From the NCBI RefSeq assembly GCF_011392115.1, contig NZ_JAAJBT010000003.1:124001-188000 (forward strand): a stretch of 64,000 nucleotides of DNA, in the 5' to 3' direction. A program made the position numbers and the translations under genes. Source of the DNA: Flavobacterium difficile. Lineage in GTDB: Bacteria; Bacteroidota; Bacteroidia; Flavobacteriales; Flavobacteriaceae. How positions within the stretch are numbered: position 1 is the first letter of the stretch; every line of letters starts with the position of its first letter. Below, in pieces: positions 41,093 through 50,721 of this stretch. The notes under the pieces were generated by a model, which made no database searches, had not been told where the DNA came from, and saw only the letters and a program-made list of their open reading frames with translations.

Positions 41093-43531
41093 ATGAATTT
41101 ATTTAAATACTTCTTTTTTTTTATAGCTGTATCTCATTTTTCTTTTGCTCAAGAAAAAAACGAGGATGTTGCGTTTGTTAAGAAAAAAATCCAAGCTGTA
41201 AAATTAAACTCGACCATTAAAATTGACGGTGATTTAAATGATATAGAGTGGAAAAACGCCCCAGTTGCAAAAGATTTTGTAATGTTTGATCCCGATAACG
41301 GAAGACCAGAAGCAAAAGAATTAAGAACTGAGGTGAAAGTGTTGTATGATAATGATGCCGTTTATATTGGTGCGACTTTGTATGATAACGAACCTAATAA
41401 AATTTTAAAAGAAATATCTGAAAGAGACGATTTAGGAACAGCAGATTTATTTGGTGTTTTTATTAATGGTTTTAACGACGGACAACAAGAATATAGTTTC
41501 AATGTAACAGCTTCAAATGGACAATTAGATTTAATTCGAACGCCAAATGGTGAAGATGATACGTGGGATGCTATTTGGCACAGTCAAACAAAAATTTCCA
41601 GTGAAGGCTGGCACGTGGAAATCAAAATTCCATATGCTGCATTACGTTTTTCTAAAGAAGACCAACAAACTTGGGGTATTCAGTTTTTTAGAGAAGTGCG
41701 CCGTTTACGTCAGAAATTTACTTGGAATCCTGTTGACAATCGAAAAGGTGCATTTACACAACAAGCTGGAATTTTGGAAGGTATCGAAAATATCAATACT
41801 CCAACTCGTTTGTTTCTAATTCCCTATTCTTCTTTTTATCTTAATAGTCCAGCAAAAGAAAAAACATTTGGAACCTTAAAAGGAGGTTTAGATTTAAAGT
41901 ACGGTTTAACCGATGCGTTTACTCTAGATATGGTGTTGATTCCCGATTTTGGACAAACCAAATTTGATAACACAATTTTAAATCTCGGACCATTTGAGCA
42001 AGTTTTTAACGAAAACAGACCTTTTTTTACTGAAGGAACCGACTTATTTAACAAAGGCGATTTGTTTTATTCCAGAAGAATTGGTCAACGCGCAAGTACA
42101 TTTCCTAAATTAACCGCTACAGAGGAAGTGGTAGAGCTTCCCAACGCGATCGACTTAGTTAATGCTGTAAAAATTTCAGGAAGAACTAAAGATGGTTTAG
42201 GTGTTGGGTTTTTAAATACAGTAACTAAAAAAACAGATGTTGTTATTAGAGATGTAGTAACAGGAAATGAAAGAGTTGAAACCGTAGAACCTCTTGCTAA
42301 TTACAATGTTTTGGTATTAGATCAACGTTTCAACGGAAATTCGTCAGTATCATTAATCAATACGAATGTTACTAGAAATGGAGAATTTAGAGACGCGAAC
42401 GTAACGGCAACAGCATTCAATTTAAACAATAAAAAAAATACTTTTAATACAAACGGTAATTTCAAATACAGTTACGTAAACAGTTTTAAAAATTTAGAGG
42501 ATAAAAAAGGAATATCTACGAATTTATATTTTGCCGAAACATCTGGTAACGTAAGATTTTCTTTTGGTGGGGAATACGTGTCGGATGATTATGATAATAA
42601 CGATTTAGGGATTAATTTTCAAACCAATTACTATTCTTTTTCTGGAAATGCAAGTTACAGAACGCTGAAGCCTACTAATAAATTAAACTCATTTCGTATT
42701 AATTTCAATGCTTACACACAATACGATGTGCGAACGAATTATTTACAAGAACAAAATTTTAACATCAACGGAAATTTAACAACGAAACAAAATCATGCTG
42801 CTGGCTTTGGAATTAATATTAATCCATTTGAAAGACATAATTTTTATAACCCACAAGTAGAAGGAAGATATGTGATCTTCCCTAAGAACTACGGAACTTG
42901 GATGTGGATTTCTACCAATTATAACAATAAATTTGCCTTTGATGTAGAGCCAAATGTAGGATTTACAGAAACAAAGGGTTGGTGGTATTGGGGATTTTCT
43001 GTTAGTCCAAGATACCGTTTTAATGATAAATTTACTTTAATTTATAGAAATAATTTTAACAACGAATACCAAGATTTAGGTAGAGTTGATCGTGTAGGAA
43101 ACGATATTGTTTTCGCAAAAAGAGACAATCAAACGTTAGAAACTAGTTTAGAAGGAAAATATTCTGTGAATTCTCAAATGAATTTTGGACTAAAATTAAG
43201 ACATTATTGGTCTTTTTCCGAAAATAATTCGTATCACAGGTTGTTGGAAAATGGATATGTAGAGGCTTATAATTATACAGATAACGCCAATCAAAATCTT
43301 AATTTATGGAATTTCGACTTGACATATAGTTGGTGGTTTGCTCCTGGAAGTCAAATGTCTGTTTTGTATAGAAATTCTTCTGGAATCTTTGAAAATGAAA
43401 TTGATAAAGATTTTAGTTACAATGCCAAACAAGTTTTTAATCACGAACAGTTAAATCATATTTTTTCAATTAGTGTTCGATATTTTATCGACTATAATCA
43501 GGCAAAAAATGTTTTTAAACCGAAAGTTTAA
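41093..43531 (+). CDS. DUF5916 / carbohydrate-binding-family-9-like outer-membrane protein
   Basis: An 812-residue protein with a signal peptide (MNLFKYFFFFIAVSHFSFAQ). A CBM9-like beta sandwich follows (about 30-215; KIDGDLNDIEWKNAPVAKDF, then YIGATLYD, TADLFGVFINGF). The DUF5916 part makes up the rest, with FGTLKGGLDLKYGLTDAFTLDMVLIPDFGQ and NENRPFFTEGTDLF, and is rich in amphipathic strands ending in an aromatic motif. It probably forms a large outer-membrane barrel with a periplasmic or surface CBM9 domain. The ligand is unknown. I start at 41093, directly at the signal peptide. Confidence 0.88.
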   Translation: MNLFKYFFFFIAVSHFSFAQEKNEDVAFVKKKIQAVKLNSTIKIDGDLNDIEWKNAPVAKDFVMFDPDNGRPEAKELRTEVKVLYDNDAVYIGATLYDNEPNKILKEISERDDLGTADLFGVFINGFNDGQQEYSFNVTASNGQLDLIRTPNGEDDTWDAIWHSQTKISSEGWHVEIKIPYAALRFSKEDQQTWGIQFFREVRRLRQKFTWNPVDNRKGAFTQQAGILEGIENINTPTRLFLIPYSSFYLNSPAKEKTFGTLKGGLDLKYGLTDAFTLDMVLIPDFGQTKFDNTILNLGPFEQVFNENRPFFTEGTDLFNKGDLFYSRRIGQRASTFPKLTATEEVVELPNAIDLVNAVKISGRTKDGLGVGFLNTVTKKTDVVIRDVVTGNERVETVEPLANYNVLVLDQRFNGNSSVSLINTNVTRNGEFRDANVTATAFNLNNKKNTFNTNGNFKYSYVNSFKNLEDKKGISTNLYFAETSGNVRFSFGGEYVSDDYDNNDLGINFQTNYYSFSGNASYRTLKPTNKLNSFRINFNAYTQYDVRTNYLQEQNFNINGNLTTKQNHAAGFGININPFERHNFYNPQVEGRYVIFPKNYGTWMWISTNYNNKFAFDVEPNVGFTETKGWWYWGFSVSPRYRFNDKFTLIYRNNFNNEYQDLGRVDRVGNDIVFAKRDNQTLETSLEGKYSVNSQMNFGLKLRHYWSFSENNSYHRLLENGYVEAYNYTDNANQNLNLWNFDLTYSWWFAPGSQMSVLYRNSSGIFENEIDKDFSYNAKQVFNHEQLNHIFSISVRYFIDYNQAKNVFKPKV

Positions 43532-43632
43532 GTGAATTTCAATAAAAATATTTCCAGAAAACCTTTTCGTTAATACTTTTTTTTAAGTCAACCTTAAAAA
43601 ATGACTAACTTCGTACTTTAATTCGTACAGCT

Positions 43633-45141
43633 ATGAACAAAAAAGTAATTTTAATGATTTTGGATGGATGGGGACATTCGCCAGACCCAATAGTTTCAGC
43701 AATAGATAATGCCAATACACCTTTTATAGATTCTTTATATAAAAATTATCCAAATGCCGAATTAAGAACAGACGGACTTCATGTAGGTTTGCCTGAAGGA
43801 CAAATGGGAAATTCGGAAGTTGGACACATGAATTTAGGCGCAGGGAGAATTGTATATCAAGATTTAGCTAAAATCAATTTAGCTGTTCAAAATCACACCT
43901 TAAAAAACGAAAAAGCTTTACTAGATGCATTTAATTATGCTAAAGAAAGCCATAAAAACGTTCACTTTTTAGGTCTGGTTTCAGATGGTGGAGTGCATTC
44001 TCATACTTCTCATTTGCGCGGATTAATTGAAGCAGCGCAAGAAAATGGTGTTCAAAATATGTTTGTTCATGCCTTTACAGATGGTCGTGATGTAGATCCT
44101 AAATCTGGAAAAAAATACATCCAAGATTTACAAAATTTTCTTTCAAATACTCCAGCCAAATTAGCTTCTGTTATCGGGAGGTATTACGCTATGGATCGAG
44201 ACAAACGTTGGGAACGTGTTAAATTAGCTTACGATTTGTTGGTTAACGGAATTGGTGAAAAATCGACTAATCTTGCGGAAAGCATTCAAAAAAGTTACGA
44301 TGAAAATGTAACTGATGAATTCATTCAACCGCTATTTGCCGTTGATGGTCAAACCATTCAATCAAATGATGTGGTGATTTTCTTTAATTTCCGAACCGAT
44401 AGAGGTCGAGAACTAACAGAAGCACTTTCGCAAACCGACTTCCACGAGCAAAACATGCACAAATTACCTTTATATTATGTTACGCTAACCAATTACGATG
44501 ACACTTACAAAAATGTTCATGTAATTTACGATAAAGATAATATTACAGAAACTTTAGGTGAAGTGCTTTCTAAAGCAGGAAAAAAACAAATCCGAATTGC
44601 TGAAACAGAGAAATATCCGCACGTTACTTTTTTCTTTTCTGGAGGAAGAGAAGAACCTTTTGTTGGCGAAACACGAATCTTAAAAAATTCACCAAAAGTA
44701 GCTACTTACGATTTGCAACCAGAAATGAGTGCTTTTGAATTAAAAGATGCTTTGGTGCCAGAATTACAAAAAGGCGAAGTGGATTTTGTATGCTTAAATT
44801 TTGCCAATGGCGATATGGTCGGACACACCGGAAGTATGCCAGCAGCCATTAAAGCATGTGAAGCGGTAGATGTTTGTGCTAAAGAAATTATAGAAACTGC
44901 TTTAGCGAATAATTATACAACTATTGTTATAGCTGATCACGGAAACTGTGAAACTATGATTAATCCAGACGGTTCACCAAATACTGCTCATACTACCAAT
45001 CCGGTTCCAGTGATACTAGTAGATAACGATAAAATTAAGATTGAATCTGGTGTTTTAGGAGATGTAGCGCCAACCATTTTAGATTTAATGGGAATTGCAC
45101 AACCAGAAGTAATGACACAGCATTCGTTGTTAGTGAAATAA
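43633..45141 (+). CDS. gpmI: 2,3-bisphosphoglycerate-independent phosphoglycerate mutase
   Basis: A 502-residue glycolytic enzyme interconverting 3- and 2-phosphoglycerate. The phosphatase domain has D11 (LMILDGWG), the phosphoserine nucleophile S61 (GQMGNSEVGH) and the metal ligands DMVGHTG and VIADHGNCE. The transferase domain has HAFTDGRD and GRYYAMDRDKRWER. Length fits the Mn-dependent family. It ends at a bidirectional terminator shared with engB. Confidence 0.96.
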   Translation: MNKKVILMILDGWGHSPDPIVSAIDNANTPFIDSLYKNYPNAELRTDGLHVGLPEGQMGNSEVGHMNLGAGRIVYQDLAKINLAVQNHTLKNEKALLDAFNYAKESHKNVHFLGLVSDGGVHSHTSHLRGLIEAAQENGVQNMFVHAFTDGRDVDPKSGKKYIQDLQNFLSNTPAKLASVIGRYYAMDRDKRWERVKLAYDLLVNGIGEKSTNLAESIQKSYDENVTDEFIQPLFAVDGQTIQSNDVVIFFNFRTDRGRELTEALSQTDFHEQNMHKLPLYYVTLTNYDDTYKNVHVIYDKDNITETLGEVLSKAGKKQIRIAETEKYPHVTFFFSGGREEPFVGETRILKNSPKVATYDLQPEMSAFELKDALVPELQKGEVDFVCLNFANGDMVGHTGSMPAAIKACEAVDVCAKEIIETALANNYTTIVIADHGNCETMINPDGSPNTAHTTNPVPVILVDNDKIKIESGVLGDVAPTILDLMGIAQPEVMTQHSLLVK

Positions 45142-45155
45142 TATAAAATAAAGTA

Positions 45156-45198
45156 AAAACCCTCCAAGAATTCAAAACGCTTGGAGGGTTTTTTTTAT
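45156..45198. terminator. Bidirectional terminator between gpmI and engB
   Basis: Arms AAAACCCTCCAAG (45156-45168) and CTTGGAGGGTTTT (45180-45192), an 11-nt loop and a T-run on the plus strand. It separates convergent genes. Confidence 0.88.
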
Positions 45199-45229
45199 AA
45201 GTGGAATCCTTATAATTTGTAAGCCAAAA

Positions 45230-45847
45230 TTAAAAATCAGAACCCGTGAATAAACTCTGATTCACTTCGTTAATATAATTTAAAATTTCTTCTTTACCCA
45301 AAGTGCTTTCGGCTGAAGTCACAAAATATTGAGGCATTTCTTCCCAATTATTCGCTAATAAATTTTTCTTATAGGCTTCCACATGTTTGTGAATATGTGT
45401 TTTTCCTAACTTGTCAGCCTTCGTAAAAACAATACAAAACGGAATTTCACTTTCGCCCAAATATTCAATAAATTCAGTGTCAATTTTTTGTGGTTCATGC
45501 CTAATGTCCACTAAAACAAAGGCACAAATTAATTGTTCTCTAGTTTCAAAATAGTCGGTTATAAATTGTTGAAACTTCGCTTTGGTTGATTTAGATACTT
45601 TCGCATAACCATAACCAGGTAAGTCAACTAAATGCCAGTTTTTGTTAATTAAAAAATGATTAATTAACTGAGTTTTTCCAGGTTTTCCAGAAGTTTTAGC
45701 TAAGTTTTTATGATTGGTAATCATGTTAATTAACGATGATTTACCAACATTAGATCTTCCAATAAAAGCATATTCCGGAATTCTGTCTTTCGGACATTTT
45801 TCCACTTCGGAATTACTAATTACAAATTCGGCTGTATTAATTTTCAT
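45230..45847 (-). CDS. engB: Ribosome biogenesis GTPase YsxC/EngB
   Basis: A 205-residue GTPase needed for 50S subunit assembly. G1 is GRSNVGKSS, G3 is DLPGYGYAKV and G4 is TKADK; G5 is SAE. The start is the ATG at 45845-45847 (MKINTAEFVISN), giving the usual family N-terminus. The upstream ATG at 45871 adds eight residues without support. Converges on gpmI and lies downstream of the alpha/beta hydrolase gene in the same direction. Confidence 0.95.
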   Translation of the reverse strand: MKINTAEFVISNSEVEKCPKDRIPEYAFIGRSNVGKSSLINMITNHKNLAKTSGKPGKTQLINHFLINKNWHLVDLPGYGYAKVSKSTKAKFQQFITDYFETREQLICAFVLVDIRHEPQKIDTEFIEYLGESEIPFCIVFTKADKLGKTHIHKHVEAYKKNLLANNWEEMPQYFVTSAESTLGKEEILNYINEVNQSLFTGSDF

Positions 45848-45942
45848 ACTATTCAAAAAATTTAAAGTCACTCTTTAAGGAATGACTTTATATTATAATA
45901 TTTTTTTCATTTGCTCCTTTTATTGGAGAGGGTTGGTGTGAG

Positions 45943-46698
45943 CTATAATTTTTTTTCAGTTAGCCAACCGTATAACAACTCGTTAAATTCGTCTGGTTTT
46001 TCCATCATCGCGGCGTGACCACATTCATCAATCCAATATAAATTGGAATTAGGCAACAATTTGTTGAATTCATCAGCCACTTCAGGTGGCGTTACTTTAT
46101 CTTGTTTTCCCCAAATAATACAAGTTGGAGCGTGCATTTTTGGTAAATCTTTAGCCATATTATGGCGAATCGCACTTTTAGCAATCGTTAACGTTTTTAA
46201 TAGTTTAATTCTGTCGTTTACTGTTGCAAATACTTCGTCAATGATTTCTTTCGTGGCTACTTTCGGATCATAAAACACATCTTCTGCTTTCTTTCTAATG
46301 TATTCATAATCACCACGTTTTGGGTAGCTTTCACCCATTGCGCTTTCATACAAACCTGAACTTCCGGTAATTACTAATCCTCTAACTAATTCTGGATATT
46401 GTTTCGTAAAATATAAACCAATATGTCCACCTAAAGAATTTCCAACCAAAATAACACGTTCGTAGCCTTTGAAAGTCACAAAATCTTTTACATATTTAGC
46501 AAATGCTTTCACATTTGTTTTCAATAAACTCTGTGTGTAAATTGGTAATTCTGGGATAATAACCTTGTATCCTTTTTTTGGAAAAAAATTAGCCACACCA
46601 TCAAAATTACTTAAACCACCCATTAATCCGTGTAAAACCACAATTGGTGTGCCTTCTCCAGCTTCAAAATAGGTGTATTTTTTTTCTTTCTTTATCAT
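45943..46698 (-). CDS. Alpha/beta-fold hydrolase
   Basis: A 251-residue hydrolase of the general alpha/beta family. The oxyanion segment is VVLHGLMGG, the nucleophile elbow GNSLGGH (Ser near residue 87), the acid D in WGKQDKVTPP, and the His in DECGHAAMMEKP. The catalytic triad is complete. Substrate unknown; it may be an esterase or a lipase. A -7-like box (TATTTTTG on the minus strand, 46733-46740) lies 35 bp before the ATG. It diverges from the mraZ promoter. Confidence 0.9.
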   Translation of the reverse strand: MIKKEKKYTYFEAGEGTPIVVLHGLMGGLSNFDGVANFFPKKGYKVIIPELPIYTQSLLKTNVKAFAKYVKDFVTFKGYERVILVGNSLGGHIGLYFTKQYPELVRGLVITGSSGLYESAMGESYPKRGDYEYIRKKAEDVFYDPKVATKEIIDEVFATVNDRIKLLKTLTIAKSAIRHNMAKDLPKMHAPTCIIWGKQDKVTPPEVADEFNKLLPNSNLYWIDECGHAAMMEKPDEFNELLYGWLTEKKL

Positions 46699-46956
46699 AA
46701 ATGCTGTATCGAATTCAAATAATCATTAAGTACAAAAATACACAAATTTTTCACATTTGTTCACTATGCCACATTATTATATTCTTTTTGACCTAAATGG
46801 CTATATTTCAAATTGTTTCCCCAAAAATCAATGTAATTAACAAGTATTTTCAAAACGTATAAAATGAAGTTAAAAACTTCAAATCTTCGTTAATAAGTGT
46901 GTTTTCTGATGTTAAGTGGGTTTTCAACCTTTTTTGAGTAAAAACTTATTAACAAA

Positions 46957-46981
46957 GTGGTATTTTGTGGTAAAAAGTGGT
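46957..46981 (+). promoter_or_regulatory. MraZ operator: three GTGGT boxes at 10-bp spacing
   Basis: GTGGT at 46957-46961, 46967-46971 and 46977-46981, each separated by 5 bp (one helix turn apart). E. coli MraZ binds direct TGGGN repeats with 5-bp spacers upstream of mraZ. The boxes lie just ahead of the -7 element, so binding should block the dcw promoter. Confidence 0.75.
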
Positions 46982-46992
46982 AAAATATTTTT

Positions 46993-47000
46993 TAAATTTG
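46993..47000 (+). promoter_or_regulatory. -7 box of the dcw cluster promoter
   Basis: TAAATTTG is a perfect TANNTTTG. It lies 26 bp before the TTG start of mraZ and 11 bp after the last GTGGT box. No -33 box at the usual distance; the operator occupies that position. Confidence 0.6.
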
Positions 47001-47026
47001 TCTCATTATTAATTCATTCGATAAAG

Positions 47027-47497
47027 TTGAATACATTTTTAGGAACATACGAGTGTAAAGTCGATGCAAAAGGAAGGCTAATGGTGCCTGCGCCTCTCAA
47101 GAAGCAATTAGGCAATCTTGAGGAAGGCTTTGTGTTGAAGCGCTCTGTTTTTCAGCCTTGTTTGGAATTGTATCCAATGAGTGAATGGAACAAAGTCATG
47201 CAAAAAATTAATAAGCTGAACCGTTTTGTAAAAAAGAACAATGATTTCATTAGAGCGTTTACTGCTGGTGTGAAAATGGTTGAGATTGATACAACAGGCA
47301 GGTTATTAATTCCAAAGGATTTGGTGCTGTTTTCTAAGATTGATAAAGACATTGTATTGTCGTCTGCGGTTTCAATTATTGAAATTTGGGATAAAAATTT
47401 ATACGAATCAGCTTTAGATAATGCAATGGTAGATTTTGCAGATTTAGCAGAAGAAGTAATGGGTAATCAAAATGAAGACGAAGATGGAATATCATAA
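47027..47497 (+). CDS. mraZ: Transcriptional repressor MraZ
   Basis: A 156-residue double AbrB-like DNA-binding protein that heads the dcw cluster. Both DXXXR-type motifs are seen: GTYECKVDAKGRLMVPAPLKK near the N-terminus and VKMVEIDTTGRLLIPKDL in the middle. I place the start at TTG 47027-47029 (MNTFLGTYECK), the usual family start. The longer frame from 46916 overlaps the operator and promoter. MraZ probably represses its own operon through the three GTGGT boxes. The stop lies inside rsmH (26-bp overlap). Confidence 0.92.
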   Translation: MNTFLGTYECKVDAKGRLMVPAPLKKQLGNLEEGFVLKRSVFQPCLELYPMSEWNKVMQKINKLNRFVKKNNDFIRAFTAGVKMVEIDTTGRLLIPKDLVLFSKIDKDIVLSSAVSIIEIWDKNLYESALDNAMVDFADLAEEVMGNQNEDEDGIS

Positions 47498-48380
47498 TCC
47501 AGTACTTTTAAAGGAAACGGTAGAAGGTTTAAATATTAAGCCTGACGGAATATATGTAGATGTAACTTTCGGTGGCGGAGGGCATTCTAGAGAAATTATG
47601 AAACATTTAGGGCCAAACGGTAAATTGTTTGGTTTTGATCAAGATACAGATGCGTTAGCTAACGCAATTGAAGACGAAAGATTTGTTTTGATTAATGAAA
47701 ATTTCCGATTTATAAAAAGGTTTTTACGCTTTCATGGCATAAAACAAGTAGATGGAATTTTAGGAGATTTCGGAGTTTCTTCTCATCAATTTGATGTGGC
47801 AGATAGAGGTTTTTCTACTCGTTTTGATGGAGCTTTAGACATGAGAATGAACCAAAACAATTCGCTTTCTGCTTATGAAGTGATTAATGATTATGAAGAA
47901 AAAGAACTAAAACGCGTTTTTGTTGATTTTGGTGAATTGAAAAATGGTGGCGCAATGGCGAATGTTATCGTAGCCGCTAGAGCCGATAAGAAAATTAAGA
48001 ATTCAGAACAATTAAAAGAGGTTTTGGCTAGGTTTTTACCCGGACATAAAGCAAATAAAATTTTAGCTCAAATTTACCAGGCCATTCGTATTGAAGTAAA
48101 TCAAGAAATTGAAGTGCTAAAAGAATTCTTAACACAAACAGAAGAATTGTTAGTTTCTGGAGGAAGATTAAGTGTAATTTCTTATCACTCTTTAGAAGAT
48201 AGATTGGTGAAACGATTCATAAGAAACGGAATGTTTGAAGGTGAGCCAGAGCGAGATTTCTTCGGAAATTTTGAAGTGCCTTTCAAAAGTATAGGAAAAT
48301 TAATTGTGCCTTCTGCCACAGAAATTGAAAGCAATAACAGAGCAAGAAGCGCTAAATTACGAATAGCAGAAAAAAAATAA
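47472..48380 (+). CDS. rsmH: 16S rRNA (cytosine-1402-N4)-methyltransferase RsmH
   Basis: A 302-residue SAM methyltransferase acting on C1402 of 16S rRNA. Key motifs are HNPVLLKETVEGL, DVTFGGGGHSREIM, GFDQDTDAL, GDFGVSSHQFDVADRGFS and ISYHSLEDRLVKRF. The start is either ATG 47472 or ATG 47484 (MEYHNPVLL); the latter is closer to the family start. It overlaps mraZ by 26 bp (or 14) and its stop overlaps the ftsL start (TAATG). Confidence 0.95.
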   Translation: MKTKMEYHNPVLLKETVEGLNIKPDGIYVDVTFGGGGHSREIMKHLGPNGKLFGFDQDTDALANAIEDERFVLINENFRFIKRFLRFHGIKQVDGILGDFGVSSHQFDVADRGFSTRFDGALDMRMNQNNSLSAYEVINDYEEKELKRVFVDFGELKNGGAMANVIVAARADKKIKNSEQLKEVLARFLPGHKANKILAQIYQAIRIEVNQEIEVLKEFLTQTEELLVSGGRLSVISYHSLEDRLVKRFIRNGMFEGEPERDFFGNFEVPFKSIGKLIVPSATEIESNNRARSAKLRIAEKK

Positions 48381-48739
48381 TGGCAAAAGAAAGTAGTATA
48401 TATAGCCTTTTGAAAGCGAAATTCTTAATTGATGATGATGCGCTTAAAACATGGAAATTCATCATTTTCTTATTTTCATTGGCTATGTTAATGATTTATT
48501 TTAATCATAAATACGATGAAAAAAATTATAAGATTACCAAATTAACTAATGAAGTAAAAGAGTTAAGATCCCGTTTTGTAGATACACGATCCGAATTAAT
48601 GAAACTCAAAATGGAATCGACCATTTCAAAAAAAATGGAAGCAAGACAAATTTTACCTTCATCCGTTCCACCAAAAAAAATTGTAATACGCAAACCAGAA
48701 GAAAAAAGCTTTTTTGATAAATTAAAAATATGGCAGTAA
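48380..48739 (+). CDS. ftsL: FtsL-like division protein
   Basis: A 119-residue bitopic protein. One membrane helix (about 25-41; FIIFLFSLAMLMIYFNH), a cytoplasmic N-terminus and a periplasmic coiled coil (about 45-85, ITKLTNEVKELRSRFVDTRSELMKLKME) match FtsL, which works with FtsB and FtsQ to activate FtsWI. Sequence conservation of FtsL is low, so the call rests on topology and position between rsmH and ftsI. It overlaps ftsI by 10 bp. Confidence 0.85.
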   Translation: MAKESSIYSLLKAKFLIDDDALKTWKFIIFLFSLAMLMIYFNHKYDEKNYKITKLTNEVKELRSRFVDTRSELMKLKMESTISKKMEARQILPSSVPPKKIVIRKPEEKSFFDKLKIWQ

Positions 48740-50721
48740 AAAAAGATAACTTAATTTCATACAGACTTACTTTTGTGGTAGTCTGTGTTTTTGCGTTTTC
48801 TATTGCCATTGCCGTAAAGTTATTTAATATTCAGTGGGTTGGCGGTGAATATTATAGAAACTTAGCCAAACAACGTACGGTTAAAAACTTTGATATTCCT
48901 GCTAATAAAGGAAATATCTATTCATCAGATGGTAGTTTATTAGCTACTTCCATACCAGAATATTCAATCCGTTTCGATGCGGTGGCGCCAACTGAAGAGA
49001 ATTTTGAAAAATATTACAAAGAGCTTTCAGATTCCTTGTCATTACTTTTGGGAAAATCTTCGGGCGAATTTCAGAGAGAATTAAGAAAAGCTAAAAACAC
49101 CAAAAACAGATATTTTTTAGTAGCCAGAAAATTAAGTTTCACAGAATATATGCGAATAAAAAAATTTCCATTATTCAAGTTAGGTGCAAACAAAGGCGGA
49201 ATTATCGTTGAACAAAAAACAGTTCGTAAACATCCTGTCGGATTAATTGCCAACAGAACTATTGGTTATGAACGTGATGGTAATCAAGGAAAAGGTTTAG
49301 AATACGCGTTTCGCGAATACTTAAATGGTAAAAACGGACACCGTTTGATGCAGAAAATCGCCAAAAACCAGTGGAAACCCATTTCTGATGTCAATGAGTT
49401 AGATCCTGTTGATGGGTATGATATCATTTCTACTATCGATGTTTTCATTCAAGATATTGCCCATCATGCTTTGCTAAAACAATTAGAATTGTACGAGGCA
49501 GATCACGGTTGTGTAGTAGTTATGGAAACCAAAACAGGTGAAGTAAAAGCCATTTCAAACTTAGGAAGAGCAGAAGATGGTTCGTATTTCGAAACACAAA
49601 ATTATGCAGTTGCCGAGTCTCACGAGCCTGGTTCGACATTCAAATTATTAGATTTAATCGCACTTCTTGATGATAAAAAAGTAGATACTTCAAAAGTGTA
49701 CAATACAAATGGTGGAATTATCACTATCAGAAACAGAAAAGTAAAAGATTCGCACGATGGCGGTTACGGAAGTATTTCGTTAGCAAGAGGTTTTGAAGTG
49801 TCTTCTAACACTGTTTTAGTACAAGCCGTATATCAGAATTATAAAAGTAATCCAAAACAATTTACAGACAGATTAAGTAGTTACGGATTAAACAAGCCAA
49901 TTGGAATTCAGCTTTTAGGAGAAGCAAAATCATACATTCCACAACCAGGAACGGACGATTGGAATGCAACTTCTTTACCTTGGATGGCTTTCGGTTATGG
50001 AGTTTCCATGACGCCTTTGCAAACATTGACTTTATATAACGGAATTGCCAATAACGGAAAAATGATTAAACCGATTTTCGTTAAAGAAATTAAAGAATGG
50101 AATAAAACTATAAAAAAATATGAAGCAGAAGTCATTAATGAGAAAATGTGTTCAGATGAAACCTTAGCTAAAGTGAAAGCAATTTTGGCAAATGTGGTTA
50201 AAAAAGGAACGGGAAGTAAATTGTATTCTTCTGATTTTTCAATGGCTGGTAAAACAGGAACAGCTCAAGTAAATTATAGTAAAGGAAAAGAAAACATGTA
50301 TTATGCTTCTTCATTCGTAGGCTATTTTCCAGCGGATAACCCTAAATATTCATGCATTATTGTGGTGCACAAACCCAATACGTCTTTAAATAATTATTAC
50401 GGAGCAGATGTGGCTGGACCAGTTTTCAAAAGAATCGCTCAAAAAATATTTACAGATGTGCCAAATACAAACAAGTTTAAAAGCATCAAATTAAAAAATG
50501 CCAAGCAAGACGTTTTGTATGCAGAATATGAAAAAAAATCACAAGGAACTACAAATAAAATTCCAAACGTAAAAGGAATGGCTGGAATGGATGCGGTTTC
50601 CTTATTAGAAAATTTAGGATTGAAAGTGAAGTTTATTGGTGTGGGAAAAGTGAAAAAACAATCCATCAATCCTGGGGAAGTTTTCAAGAAAAATCAAACT
50701 ATAACTATAGAATTATCGTGA
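48730..50721 (+). CDS. ftsI: Septal penicillin-binding protein FtsI (PBP3) with PASTA domain
   Basis: A 663-residue class B transpeptidase for septal murein. It has a membrane anchor (about 13-32) and a pedestal domain with the RTVKNFDIPANKGNIYSSDG motif. The transpeptidase domain has the catalytic S302-T-F-K305 (EPGSTFKLL), SSN at 358-360 and KTGTA at 508-512. The last ~55 residues form one PASTA domain (KIPNVKGMAGMDAVSLLENLGLKVKF). PASTA is common in Gram-positive PBPs and Spo-type enzymes and also seen in Bacteroidota FtsI. It overlaps ftsL by 10 bp and murE by 4 bp. Confidence 0.95.
   Translation: MAVKKDNLISYRLTFVVVCVFAFSIAIAVKLFNIQWVGGEYYRNLAKQRTVKNFDIPANKGNIYSSDGSLLATSIPEYSIRFDAVAPTEENFEKYYKELSDSLSLLLGKSSGEFQRELRKAKNTKNRYFLVARKLSFTEYMRIKKFPLFKLGANKGGIIVEQKTVRKHPVGLIANRTIGYERDGNQGKGLEYAFREYLNGKNGHRLMQKIAKNQWKPISDVNELDPVDGYDIISTIDVFIQDIAHHALLKQLELYEADHGCVVVMETKTGEVKAISNLGRAEDGSYFETQNYAVAESHEPGSTFKLLDLIALLDDKKVDTSKVYNTNGGIITIRNRKVKDSHDGGYGSISLARGFEVSSNTVLVQAVYQNYKSNPKQFTDRLSSYGLNKPIGIQLLGEAKSYIPQPGTDDWNATSLPWMAFGYGVSMTPLQTLTLYNGIANNGKMIKPIFVKEIKEWNKTIKKYEAEVINEKMCSDETLAKVKAILANVVKKGTGSKLYSSDFSMAGKTGTAQVNYSKGKENMYYASSFVGYFPADNPKYSCIIVVHKPNTSLNNYYGADVAGPVFKRIAQKIFTDVPNTNKFKSIKLKNAKQDVLYAEYEKKSQGTTNKIPNVKGMAGMDAVSLLENLGLKVKFIGVGKVKKQSINPGEVFKKNQTITIELS

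Larger units (their letters stand above)
46699..47026. other. Divergent 328-bp regulatory region between the hydrolase gene and mraZ
   Basis: Contains the hydrolase -7-like box (46733-46740, minus strand), a weak AAGTTAAAAACTT-type hairpin near 46865, three MraZ-type boxes (46957-46981) and the mraZ -7 box (46993-47000). I see no gene. An in-frame extension of mraZ from 46916 runs through the operators and is not believable as coding. Confidence 0.6.

Noticed and set aside
46916..47026. 37-residue N-terminal extension of MraZ
   Set aside because: It would be encoded by the operator boxes and the -7 box. The family N-terminus begins at the TTG at 47027.
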